Shown: positions 26,643 through 34,559 of the stretch, in pieces
Layout: each line of letters starts with the position of its first letter
Numbering within the stretch: the first letter of the stretch is position 1
Assembly (NCBI RefSeq): GCF_020831925.1
Contig: NZ_JAFIFQ010000019.1
Coordinates: forward strand, 1-58,990
Source: Alkalimonas sp.
GTDB lineage: Bacteria; Pseudomonadota; Gammaproteobacteria; Enterobacterales; Alteromonadaceae
Direction of reading: 5' to 3'
Length of the DNA stretch: 58,990 nucleotides
The notes under the pieces: model-generated
What the model was told of the DNA's origin: nothing
What the model saw: the letters and a program-made list of their open reading frames with translations, nothing else
Database searches by the model: none
Position numbers and translations under genes: made by a program

Positions 26643-28289
26643 ATGATTTTCCAAAGCAGTTTTTACCAAACCAAACGTATTCTGCTGGTCGATGATTGCG
26701 AACCCATTCGTGCATCCATTCGTGGCATGCTACAGCAGATTGGTTTCGAACACATTACGGCCGTAGCTGATGCCAGTGCTGCACTTGAAAAAGCAGAGCT
26801 TCACAGCTTTGATTTTATTCTAGCTGACTTTCAGCTGGGTGATGGTTTAAATGGTGCTCAGCTGTTTGATGCTCTCAAGAAACGTGAGCTTTTAAAAGCG
26901 GGTTGTTGTTTCGCCATGCTCAGTGCCGAATCGATGCGACAAGCGGTTTTTGGTCTGTGTGATCGGCAACCCGATTGCTACATTCAAAAACCCTTTACAT
27001 ACCTTACGCTGGAAAAGCGACTGGCCAGAGCGATGCAGCAAAGGTTGGTGGTACGGAAAGTTTTTCAGGCTTTGCCAAATGCACCTGATGTAGCTCTGGC
27101 TGAGTGCGATCGGGTTGTCAGAGAGTACCCTCCGCATGCGCTGTACGCGCTGCGCTTAAAAGGCGAATTATTGCTGCAGCATAAACAGCCCCAGCTGGCA
27201 GCGCAATTGTACCAGCAAATTTTACAAAGCAGAGAGCTCAGTTGGGCACTTTTGGGTCATGCGATTGCTCAGTTCCAGCTTGGCGATCTGGATCAGGCCA
27301 GCAATATGCTGTTGGTGCTCAGTAAAGCAGAAGAAACCAGACCAGAAGCACTGGATTGGTTGATCCGTCTGGCGTTACTGCAACAGCAACCTGAGCAGGC
27401 CTTGTTGCATTGTCAGGAGTTAGCACGTTCGTTACCTCAATCGGTCGAAGTGCTGCAGGTGCAAGCTGCTTTAGCCAGTCTTTGCCAGCAACTGGATGAG
27501 GCGATACGCTGCTGGCAAAAAGCCAGCCAGCAGCATCGTTATAGTGTGCTCGATTCGGCTCAACACTATTTAAACCCTGCGCGTATGTTGCTGCTAAAAG
27601 CGATGCAAAGCAAGTCGCTGAAATTGGATCCTTTGCTAAGTAAAGCTGAAGAGTCCTTGCAAGCCATTCCGAAACGCTTTTTGACCGAGACGTTGCAACC
27701 TGAACTCTTGTTGGTGCAAGCCCGTATTGCTCTGTTGCAAGGTAAATTGCATCAGGCGAAGCAGTGGCTGGCAGAAGCAGAGCAGGGAGATGTAAGCAGC
27801 TGGTCGGTTGCTGCGTTCATCGATCTGGCGTTGGCAAAGTTGGCCATGGCTGATGTTAAGCAAGCCGACGCAGTCATGGAGCGACTGCAGCAGCATAGCT
27901 TCTCGGGCGGGCTAACCGGGTCGGTTGATTTGGCATACAGCCAGTACTGGCAGCAGCAGATCCCAAAACTTTGGAAAACAGCCAAAGGATTTATGCAACA
28001 GGGGCAGCTGGATTATCGGGAGCAGTCGTTTCATCAGGCTTTGAGCCGGCTATGGCAAGCATTTCTGTATCTGCCGGGCAACAGCAATCTAGCGTTAAGC
28101 TTATGGCAGACACTTGCTAGCTTGCCAGCAAGCAATAAATTGCAAGCTGTTGCCAGTGTGCTGTGCCAGGTGCTGCAGCAAAGCCAGTTGGACCAGGCAG
28201 GGCAGCAACGTTTTGCAGCCTTGCACCAGCAACTTTTGGCTCATTACAAATTACCGGCACTGTCGCTTCCGTCAGCCTCGGCAGGCTAG
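26643..28289 (+). CDS. Response regulator with C-terminal tetratricopeptide-like region
   Basis: A 548-residue protein with an N-terminal receiver domain (about 10-130): Asp17/Asp18, phosphoacceptor Asp62 in ILADFQLGDG, Ser94 and Lys116 in IQKP. The rest (about 140-530) is Leu/Gln/Ala-rich and helical, with repeated TPR-like units such as ALYALRLKGELLLQHKQPQL and PEALDWLIRLALLQQQPEQA. The layout resembles VieB of Vibrio. No DNA-binding or enzymatic domain is seen, so it probably acts by protein contacts. I chose the ATG at 26643 (AGGAC upstream); the promoter lies inside the longer frame. Confidence 0.88.
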   Translation: MIFQSSFYQTKRILLVDDCEPIRASIRGMLQQIGFEHITAVADASAALEKAELHSFDFILADFQLGDGLNGAQLFDALKKRELLKAGCCFAMLSAESMRQAVFGLCDRQPDCYIQKPFTYLTLEKRLARAMQQRLVVRKVFQALPNAPDVALAECDRVVREYPPHALYALRLKGELLLQHKQPQLAAQLYQQILQSRELSWALLGHAIAQFQLGDLDQASNMLLVLSKAEETRPEALDWLIRLALLQQQPEQALLHCQELARSLPQSVEVLQVQAALASLCQQLDEAIRCWQKASQQHRYSVLDSAQHYLNPARMLLLKAMQSKSLKLDPLLSKAEESLQAIPKRFLTETLQPELLLVQARIALLQGKLHQAKQWLAEAEQGDVSSWSVAAFIDLALAKLAMADVKQADAVMERLQQHSFSGGLTGSVDLAYSQYWQQQIPKLWKTAKGFMQQGQLDYREQSFHQALSRLWQAFLYLPGNSNLALSLWQTLASLPASNKLQAVASVLCQVLQQSQLDQAGQQRFAALHQQLLAHYKLPALSLPSASAG

Positions 28290-28333
28290 ATAACGACGAG
28301 GCTAAGTGCTGATAACCAAGAGGAATAAACAGA

Positions 28334-29110
28334 ATGCTGATGGTGATTTCTCCTGCCAAGGATCTAGCCATGCAACGCCAAGCTCCAGTTGAGGAGCGGA
28401 CTGAGCCGGCCATGCTGGCTGATGCTAAGCAGCTGATTGACATTTGCCGGGATCTAACCCCGGTGGATATTGCCAAACTAATGAAGCTGAGTGATAAGTT
28501 GGCAGGCCTGAATGCTGCCCGTTTCGCAGATTGGCAGCTGCCTTTTACCAGAGACAATGCCAGCCCAGCGTTATTTGCTTTTAATGGGGATGTCTATCAA
28601 GGCCTGGATGCAAGTAGTCTGACGCCAGAGGATCTAAAATTTGCACAGCAGCACTTACGGATTTTAAGTGGCCTGTATGGGGTGCTGCGGCCGCTTGATT
28701 TAATGCAGGCCTACCGTCTGGAAATGGGTACCCGCCTGAAAAATCCAGCGGGTGAGACGCTCTATGCCTTCTGGCAGGATAGGATCAGTGAACAACTAAA
28801 TCAGCAACTTGATGAGCTTGGCTCCGAGTTGTTACTTAACCTGGCGTCGCAAGAATATTTTAAAGCAGTGAAACCTAAAGCTTTGCAGGCCAAGGTGTTG
28901 AATGTGCAATTTAAGGATTGCAAAAATGGCCAATACAAGGTGATCAGCTTTTATGCAAAAAAAGCCCGGGGCATGATGGCTCGTTATGTGATTACCAATC
29001 GGGTCAAGACGGCTGAGCAACTGCAGAGCTTTCATAGCGGTGGTTATTATTTCAGTCAGCAAGAGTCCAGTGCCAGCGAGCTGGTTTTCCTGCGCGATGA
29101 AGTAGCCTGA
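28334..29110 (+). CDS. yaaA: Peroxide stress protein YaaA
   Basis: YaaA (DUF328/UPF0246) limits intracellular iron and oxidative damage under peroxide stress and belongs to a DNA-binding fold family. The 258-residue protein has the family start [11 protein letters not shown], then [40 protein letters not shown] and the C-terminal [14 protein letters not shown] segment. AGAGGAAT precedes the ATG. It stands 44 nt after the REC-TPR gene and 55 nt before gsk. Confidence 0.95.
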   Translation: MLMVISPAKDLAMQRQAPVEERTEPAMLADAKQLIDICRDLTPVDIAKLMKLSDKLAGLNAARFADWQLPFTRDNASPALFAFNGDVYQGLDASSLTPEDLKFAQQHLRILSGLYGVLRPLDLMQAYRLEMGTRLKNPAGETLYAFWQDRISEQLNQQLDELGSELLLNLASQEYFKAVKPKALQAKVLNVQFKDCKNGQYKVISFYAKKARGMMARYVITNRVKTAEQLQSFHSGGYYFSQQESSASELVFLRDEVA

Positions 29111-29165
29111 AGCCTGGCAATCAAGTACACTAGCGCCCCTTTTTGCGCCAGAGGCAGCTCTTAAG

Positions 29166-30464
29166 ATGAAGTTTCCAGGTCATCGTAAAATCAAACATTA
29201 CTTTCCGGTGTCGGCTCCTAAACCGGAATTACCTCGTTTTGAGGTGGATCCAAGGCGCGATACCTATGTAGTAGGGCTGGATCAGGTGATTGTTGATGTG
29301 GTTGCCAAAGTCGATGATACTTTTTTGCAGCAACACGGCATTGGCAAGGGGTTGTCCAATCTGGTTGAACATGACAAAGCCGATCGCATTTATCAGCAGT
29401 TGTTGAGTCTGGGTGCTATTTCCGATCACTTTGCTGGTGGCACCATCGGCAACACGGTACACAATTACTCCGTGCTGGCAGATGATAAATCGGTGTTGCT
29501 TGGTGTGATGTCGGCCAACATTACTCTGGGCTCACCGGCCTATCATTATCTTTGCCATACCAGCAGCAAGGTAGATTTAAACCATTTGCAAGCGGTTAAG
29601 GGCGATGTTGGCCGGGGTATTACTCTGATCACGCCGGATGGCGAGCGTACTTTTGTGATAGACCCAGGCGACATGGATCAGCTAACAGCCTCCGGCATTC
29701 CGGCTGAGCTGGTGACCAATGCCTCCGCACTGGTGCTAAGTGCCTATCCGCTTCGTGCCAGCGGTCAACCTATCATCGCTGCGATGGAGCATAGCTTCCA
29801 ACTGGCTAATAAAGCTGAGGTGCCAGTGGTGATGAGCCTGGGCACTCGTCATCTGGTAGAGGAGCTGCGCAGCAGCATTCAGCAAACGGCCAGCCAGCAT
29901 GTACAAATTCTGGCAATGAACGAGCAAGAGGCCGAGGCACTTACCGGCCAGGCTGACCCGCTTTTGGCCGCTGAAGCGATCCTGGAATGGGTTGATATGG
30001 TGCTGATTACTGCCGGCGCTGACGGGCTCTACTTATGTGGCTACACCGATGAAACACTTAAGCGCGAAACCAGCCATCCGATCAAATCAGGCAGTCTGGC
30101 CGACTTCAACCGGTATGAATTCAGTCGGCCTATGCTGCGGCGTGATTGCCGTCAGCCGCTGAAAGTCTATTCGCATATTGATCCATACCTTGGTGGACCA
30201 GAGCGCATTGCCAACACCAATGGTGCTGGTGATGGTGCTTTAGCGGCCTTACTGCACGATATGGCAGCCAATCATCATCATCGTCAGTTGCAGCCAATGT
30301 CGAGTAAACATGAGCAACCCTATTTGGCGTATTCTTCTTTTGCTCAGATTTGTAAATATGCCAACAGGGTGAGTTACGAGATCCTGGTGCAATACGCCTC
30401 CAGGCTCAGCAAGGGTTTGCCTGAGCGCGAAGACAGTCTGGAAGAGGCTTACTGGGAGCGCTAA
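29166..30464 (+). CDS. gsk: Inosine-guanosine kinase
   Basis: Gsk phosphorylates inosine and guanosine in purine salvage. The 432-residue protein begins MKFPGHRKIKHYFPV and is a PfkB-family kinase with the anion-hole/catalytic motif NTNGAGDGALAALLHD near residue 355. Length matches E. coli Gsk (434). It is preceded by yaaA and followed, after about 100 nt without features, by a membrane protein gene. No terminator is evident on either side. Confidence 0.96.
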   Translation: MKFPGHRKIKHYFPVSAPKPELPRFEVDPRRDTYVVGLDQVIVDVVAKVDDTFLQQHGIGKGLSNLVEHDKADRIYQQLLSLGAISDHFAGGTIGNTVHNYSVLADDKSVLLGVMSANITLGSPAYHYLCHTSSKVDLNHLQAVKGDVGRGITLITPDGERTFVIDPGDMDQLTASGIPAELVTNASALVLSAYPLRASGQPIIAAMEHSFQLANKAEVPVVMSLGTRHLVEELRSSIQQTASQHVQILAMNEQEAEALTGQADPLLAAEAILEWVDMVLITAGADGLYLCGYTDETLKRETSHPIKSGSLADFNRYEFSRPMLRRDCRQPLKVYSHIDPYLGGPERIANTNGAGDGALAALLHDMAANHHHRQLQPMSSKHEQPYLAYSSFAQICKYANRVSYEILVQYASRLSKGLPEREDSLEEAYWER

Positions 30465-30567
30465 CGGATGCCTCTTATGAATCATTCCGGATAAAGACGA
30501 ACTCAGTTGCTGTTTGCTGTAATCTTGGCTAAGTTGTTTATAAACTCAATGAGTGCTGGGGGATAGC

Positions 30568-31044
30568 ATGGATTTACAGCAACTGGAAAAATTAAACGAA
30601 TTGCGTGAAAAGGGCATTCTATCTGAGCAGGAATATACCGAGCAAAAACAAAAAATCCTGAGCCAGCCCACGATAAGTCTGCAGCAGTTTTTTTTACAAA
30701 CCAACCACTACACTATGTTGATGCATCTGGCGCAGCTTTGTGCATTCATTTTGCCTATACTCGGCTGGGTGGTGCCATTGGTGATGTGGCTATCGCGCAA
30801 TGAAGACGCCACCATTGACCGGCATGGCAAAGTGGTTTTTAACTGGATTTTAAGTTTTGTGCTTTATTTCTTTATTGCTTTACTGCTTACCGTCATCCTA
30901 ATTGGTTTTCCGATACTGCTGGCTTTGGTCATTTGTTCTATCGCCTTTAGTGTGCTCGGTGCCATCAAGGCAAAAGAGGGTATCATTCAAAATTACCCCC
31001 TTTCAATTCGCTTCTTTCGCATCGATGAAGTGGAAGAGACATAA
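30568..31044 (+). CDS. SHOCT/DUF4870-type membrane protein
   Basis: A 158-residue protein. The N-terminal 30 residues (LEKLNELREKGILSEQEYTEQKQKIL, given here with residues 5-30) resemble a SHOCT helix pair. This is followed by a DUF4870-like (Tic20-like) region with three hydrophobic segments and the typical LGWVVPLVMWLSR and HGKVVFNWILS. Function unknown. I chose the ATG at 30568, which has GGGGGA at a good distance; an upstream GTG at 30553 is less likely. Confidence 0.78.
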   Translation: MDLQQLEKLNELREKGILSEQEYTEQKQKILSQPTISLQQFFLQTNHYTMLMHLAQLCAFILPILGWVVPLVMWLSRNEDATIDRHGKVVFNWILSFVLYFFIALLLTVILIGFPILLALVICSIAFSVLGAIKAKEGIIQNYPLSIRFFRIDEVEET

Positions 31045-31173
31045 AAAAAATTTATGCAGTCACTGTTGGTCGCGTTGTAGTCTCTGTCTGGGCTAGCCAT
31101 GGCTTTGGTTGCATGAGCATCCAATCTTGCTGCATCCTTCTGCATTGCCGCTGAGTCAGTCTTTTGAATGGAC

Positions 31174-31202
31174 TTGGCGGGTGGGCAAAAACTTGCTATA
31201 AA
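31174..31202 (+). promoter_or_regulatory. Promoter of the malic enzyme gene
   Basis: TTGGCG (31174-31179), 17 bp, TATAAA (31197-31202). The start would be near 31209, leaving an untranslated leader of about 190 nt. The 356 nt gap 31045-31400 contains no gene I can support. A weak MetJ-like pair (AGACGGCT-TTACATCT, 31210-31225) lies at the expected transcript start but is not convincing. Confidence 0.5.
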
Positions 31203-31400
31203 TCATTCCAGACGGCTTTACATCTAGAGCTTATACACTAATCTTTGGATGTGGTGGTGACTGGTACGAGCTGCATAACAACGATTCTTTTCCGTGCTGG
31301 CAACGGATAAAATAACAGCCCAACGATCAGGAAAAAGCCCACCAGAGCCGGTCAGAGCCAATGGCCTTAATGCACCCTACAACACGTTCAGGAAACCATC

Positions 31401-32624
31401 ATGTCCGATTTTAAATCACAAGCACTGAAGTATCACGCCGAGCCTACCCCAGGCAAGATCAGTATTGAAATCAGTAAACCTGCGGAAACTGTTCGCGATC
31501 TGGCACTGGCCTATAGTCCGGGTGTAGCTGAGCCGGTACGTTGCATTGCGGAAGATCCGGATGATGTGTACAAATACACCGCCAAAGGCAATTTAGTTGC
31601 GGTGATTTCCAATGGCTCTGCCATCTTAGGTTTGGGCAATCTGGGGCCGATGGCATCCAAGCCTGTTATGGAAGGGAAAGCGCTGTTGTTTAAGCGCTTT
31701 GCCAATCTGGACTCCATTGATATTGAAGTCAGTCACCGCACCACTGAAGAGTTTATCAATACCGTTGCCAACATTGCTGATACCTTTGGTGGCATCAATT
31801 TAGAAGATATCAAGGCGCCTGAATGCTTTGAAATCGAAAAAGAGCTGATCAAGCGCTGCAATATTCCAGTATTTCACGATGATCAGCATGGCACAGCCAT
31901 TGTCACCGCTGCTGGTATGCTGAACGCATTGGAAATTCAAGGCAAAGAGCTCAGCGAAGCGACCATAGTCTGTATGGGGGCTGGTGCTGCGGCCATTGCC
32001 TGCATGGAGTTGCTGATCAAGTGTGGCGCCAAGCGCGAATACATCTATATGCTGGATCGTAAGGGCGTGATTCATACCCGGCGTGATGATCTGAACGAAT
32101 ACAAAAAGCTATTTGCCAACAACACCGATAAGCGCACGCTGGAAGATGCACTGCAAGGTGCGGATGTCTTTGTCGGCGTATCTGGCCCGGATGTCCTGCC
32201 AGCAGAAGCACTAAAGCTGATGGCCGATAAGCCGGTGATTTTTGCCTGCTCCAACCCGGATCCGGAAATTAAACCCGAGCTGGCGCATGCGACCCGCAGC
32301 GACATCATTATGGCGACAGGGCGTTCCGATTACCCGAATCAGGTGAATAACGTGCTGTGTTTCCCGTTTATTTTCCGTGGTGCCCTGGATGTTCGGGCCA
32401 GCGTGATCAACGATGAAATGAAAATTGCCGCTGTGCATGCGATTCGCAGCATTGCGAAGGAGCCGGTGCCGGCAGCGGTATTAAAAGCCGCAGAAGTCGA
32501 TGCGTTGGTGTTTGGTCCAGAGTACATTATTCCAAAACCAATGGACCCACGTCTGCTGGAGCGGGTTTCCAAAGCGGTATCTGATGCAGCTATCGCTTCC
32601 GGTGTAGCCCGTCTGGTACGCTAA
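31401..32624 (+). CDS. Malic enzyme, oxaloacetate-decarboxylating (short MaeB type)
   Basis: Converts malate to pyruvate and CO2 with NAD(P)+. The 407-residue protein contains only the malic enzyme N-terminal and NAD-binding domains (YTAKGNLVAVISNGSAILGLGN, given in part; PVFHDDQHGTAIV; GAGAAAIA). It lacks the phosphotransacetylase-like C-terminal half of E. coli MaeB (759 residues), as do several marine gammaproteobacterial enzymes. The downstream hairpin terminator indicates that it is monocistronic. Cofactor preference cannot be read securely from the sequence. Confidence 0.93.
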   Translation: MSDFKSQALKYHAEPTPGKISIEISKPAETVRDLALAYSPGVAEPVRCIAEDPDDVYKYTAKGNLVAVISNGSAILGLGNLGPMASKPVMEGKALLFKRFANLDSIDIEVSHRTTEEFINTVANIADTFGGINLEDIKAPECFEIEKELIKRCNIPVFHDDQHGTAIVTAAGMLNALEIQGKELSEATIVCMGAGAAAIACMELLIKCGAKREYIYMLDRKGVIHTRRDDLNEYKKLFANNTDKRTLEDALQGADVFVGVSGPDVLPAEALKLMADKPVIFACSNPDPEIKPELAHATRSDIIMATGRSDYPNQVNNVLCFPFIFRGALDVRASVINDEMKIAAVHAIRSIAKEPVPAAVLKAAEVDALVFGPEYIIPKPMDPRLLERVSKAVSDAAIASGVARLVR

Positions 32625-32639
32625 CAGGATACCAGCAAT

Positions 32640-32670
32640 AAAAAACCGCAGCTCTGGGCTGCGGTTTTTC
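32640..32670. terminator. Terminator between malic enzyme gene and metJ
   Basis: AAAAACCGCAGC and GCTGCGGTTTTT form a 12 bp stem around a TCTGG loop. A T-run follows on the plus strand and an A-run precedes it, so it can serve both the malic enzyme gene and the convergent metJ. Confidence 0.92.
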
Positions 32671-32689
32671 TTTGGAAATGCAACACGGC

Positions 32690-33025
32690 TTAGTCTTCGG
32701 TATCGTCTGCTTCAATGATTTCCGGAATCGGCTTGCCCATGCTGGTCAGGATATCACGTACTTCCTGCGGAATTTGATGCGGGCTGTCTTTACGTAGATC
32801 GTCATCGCTTGGCAATGGCTGGCCAGTAAAGGCATGCAGGAAAGCTTCACACAGCAATTCACTGTTGGTGGCATGGCGCAGGTTGTTGACCTGACGTCGG
32901 GTGCGTTCATCGGTTAAAACTTTCAGAACATTCAGCGGAATAGACACAGTAATTTTTTTGACTTGTTCGGATTTTTTACCATGTTCCGCATAGGGGTGAA
33001 TGTATTCACCATTCCATTTAGCCAT
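32690..33025 (-). CDS. metJ: Methionine repressor MetJ
   Basis: MetJ is a ribbon-helix-helix repressor that uses S-adenosylmethionine as corepressor and binds tandem 8 bp met boxes. The 111-residue sequence has the family ribbon [20 protein letters not shown] and helix [20 protein letters not shown]; the N-terminus [20 protein letters not shown] is also typical. AAGG lies 7 nt before the ATG. It is divergent from metB, as in E. coli. Confidence 0.97.
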   Translation of the reverse strand: MAKWNGEYIHPYAEHGKKSEQVKKITVSIPLNVLKVLTDERTRRQVNNLRHATNSELLCEAFLHAFTGQPLPSDDDLRKDSPHQIPQEVRDILTSMGKPIPEIIEADDTED

Positions 33026-33111
33026 AACAATACCTTGTAGTTGTTGTCGTTGGATGCTTCACCGCCCGCACTTTCAATCCATTGCTGCATCGGGTGGTAG
33101 CAAGTGCCGAA

Positions 33112-33139
33112 ATTTTAACTCTTTTACCGCTTCAGTCAA
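33112..33139 (-). promoter_or_regulatory. metJ promoter
   Basis: Minus strand: -35 TTGACT (33134-33139), 16 bp, -10 TAAAAT (33112-33117). It lies about 75 bp from the met boxes at 33213, so those boxes would repress metB more directly than metJ. Confidence 0.6.
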
Positions 33140-33181
33140 ATAGCCATCCAGCAATAAGCTTTATCTTAGCAGAGAAAAGTT

Positions 33182-33209
33182 TTGACATCGCCATTTATCT
33201 GGTTATACT
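33182..33209 (+). promoter_or_regulatory. metB-metL-metF promoter
   Basis: A perfect -35 TTGACA (33182-33187), 16 bp spacer, and TATACT (33204-33209). The expected start lies within the met boxes at 33213-33228, 35 nt before the metB ATG, which has CAGGAGC upstream. Confidence 0.75.
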
Positions 33210-33212
33210 TTT

Positions 33213-33228
33213 AGACGTCTAAACATCT
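33213..33228 (+). promoter_or_regulatory. MetJ operator (met boxes) at metB
   Basis: AGACGTCT (8/8 to consensus) followed by AAACATCT (6/8), with a weaker 5/8 box (ATACTTTT, 33205-33212) just upstream. The array covers the transcript start of metBLF, which is where MetJ should block initiation. Confidence 0.82.
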
Positions 33229-33250
33229 AAAATAACTCAGGAGCTTCAGC

Positions 33251-34558
33251 ATGAGCCAACGTCACTTTGCTACCATAGCGGCCCGGGCGGGTATTGCCCA
33301 GGACACAGCCCATGAAGCAGTGACGCCACCGATGTACCTGACCACCACCTATCGGTTAAAAGCACTTGGCAAGGCAGGCGCTTATGATTACAGCCGCTCC
33401 AACAACCCAACCCGCGATCTGCTGGCTGAGGCTTTGGCTGAGCTGGAGGGGGGAACCAAAGCCATCGTGACCAATACCGGTATGTCGGCGTGTTTGCTGG
33501 CGCTGCAGTTATTAACACCGGCTGATACTTTGGTGATCCCGCATGATTGCTATGGTGGCAGTTATCGGCTCTTTACCAATCTGGCTGAGCGTAAACAGAG
33601 CTTTAAACTGGTGATTGTCAATTTCCAGCAAAAGGACTGGGTCAGCCAGATTGAAGCCGCTCAGCCCGCGATGATTTGGCTGGAAACGCCGAGCAATCCC
33701 TTGCTCCAAATCACCGATATTCGCGCTGTTTGCCAGTTGGCCAAGAAACTGACTGCCAGGGTGGTAGTAGATAACACTTTTTTATCGCCGGTACTGCAGC
33801 AACCACTGGCATTGGGAGCAGACATCGTCGTTCACTCCACCACCAAGTACATCAATGGTCACAGCGATGTGGTCGCTGGTGCTTTGATTTGCGCCGATCA
33901 AGCGGTGGGCGATGAACTAAAATGGTGGGCCAATTGTCTGGGCATTACCGGCGCAGCCTTTGATGCTTACATGACACTGCGAGGCCTGCGTACCTTATTG
34001 CCTCGGATGCAGCAGCATCAGGCTAATGCGGAGCGGATCGTCGCTTTTTTGCAGCAACAGCCTTTGGTCAGTAAGGTTTATTACCCTGGCTTGGTTGATC
34101 ACCCTGGCCATGCTATTGCAAAGGCCCAGCAGCAGGGATTTGGGGCCATGCTTAGTTTTGACTTAGCAGTTGAGCCCGCTTTACTGCAGGATTTTCTGGA
34201 TGCACTGCAGTGCTTTACTTTGGCTCAATCGCTCGGTGGTATCGAGAGCCTCATTTGCCACCCAGGTAGCATGACCCATGCCTCGATGGATGCTCAAGCG
34301 CAAGTCACCGCTGGTATAGGGCCAACCCTGCTGCGTTTGTCGGTTGGCATTGAAGCCATTGACGATTTACTGGCGGATTTAGCGCATGGCTTTGCTGTGT
34401 TGGAATCAGCCAGCCGGGCTGGTCGCCAGCAGATCGATTCTGCTACCAGCCAGGCCAGTGCCAAAGCGTCAGGCCCAAGTGCCAGTGGTGCTATTGATAG
34501 CAAACAAGATTTTTCGCAGCCATTGCCGTTGAATCCGGCATTGACCGCTTTATGGTGA
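33251..34558 (+). CDS. metB: Cystathionine gamma-synthase (C-terminally extended)
   Basis: MetB joins an O-acylhomoserine with cysteine to give cystathionine. The 435-residue PLP enzyme has YDYSRSNNPTRD, the PLP lysine in HSTTKYINGHSDVVAG and the C-terminal SLGGIESLICHPGSMTHASM. The catalytic domain ends near residue 385. A tail of about 50 residues rich in Ser/Ala/Gln follows, absent from the 386-residue E. coli protein. First gene of metB-metL-metF, 1 nt before metL. Confidence 0.95.
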   Translation: MSQRHFATIAARAGIAQDTAHEAVTPPMYLTTTYRLKALGKAGAYDYSRSNNPTRDLLAEALAELEGGTKAIVTNTGMSACLLALQLLTPADTLVIPHDCYGGSYRLFTNLAERKQSFKLVIVNFQQKDWVSQIEAAQPAMIWLETPSNPLLQITDIRAVCQLAKKLTARVVVDNTFLSPVLQQPLALGADIVVHSTTKYINGHSDVVAGALICADQAVGDELKWWANCLGITGAAFDAYMTLRGLRTLLPRMQQHQANAERIVAFLQQQPLVSKVYYPGLVDHPGHAIAKAQQQGFGAMLSFDLAVEPALLQDFLDALQCFTLAQSLGGIESLICHPGSMTHASMDAQAQVTAGIGPTLLRLSVGIEAIDDLLADLAHGFAVLESASRAGRQQIDSATSQASAKASGPSASGAIDSKQDFSQPLPLNPALTALW

Positions 34559-34559
34559 G

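Noticed and set aside
30553-30567. GTG start adding five residues to the DUF4870-like protein
   Set aside because: The ATG at 30568 has a well-placed GGGGGA, which lies inside the longer version.
31210-31225. AGACGGCT-TTACATCT, a MetJ-like pair at the malic enzyme promoter
   Set aside because: Only 7/8 and 5/8 matches, and the gene has no known methionine role. Chance similarity is as likely as a site.
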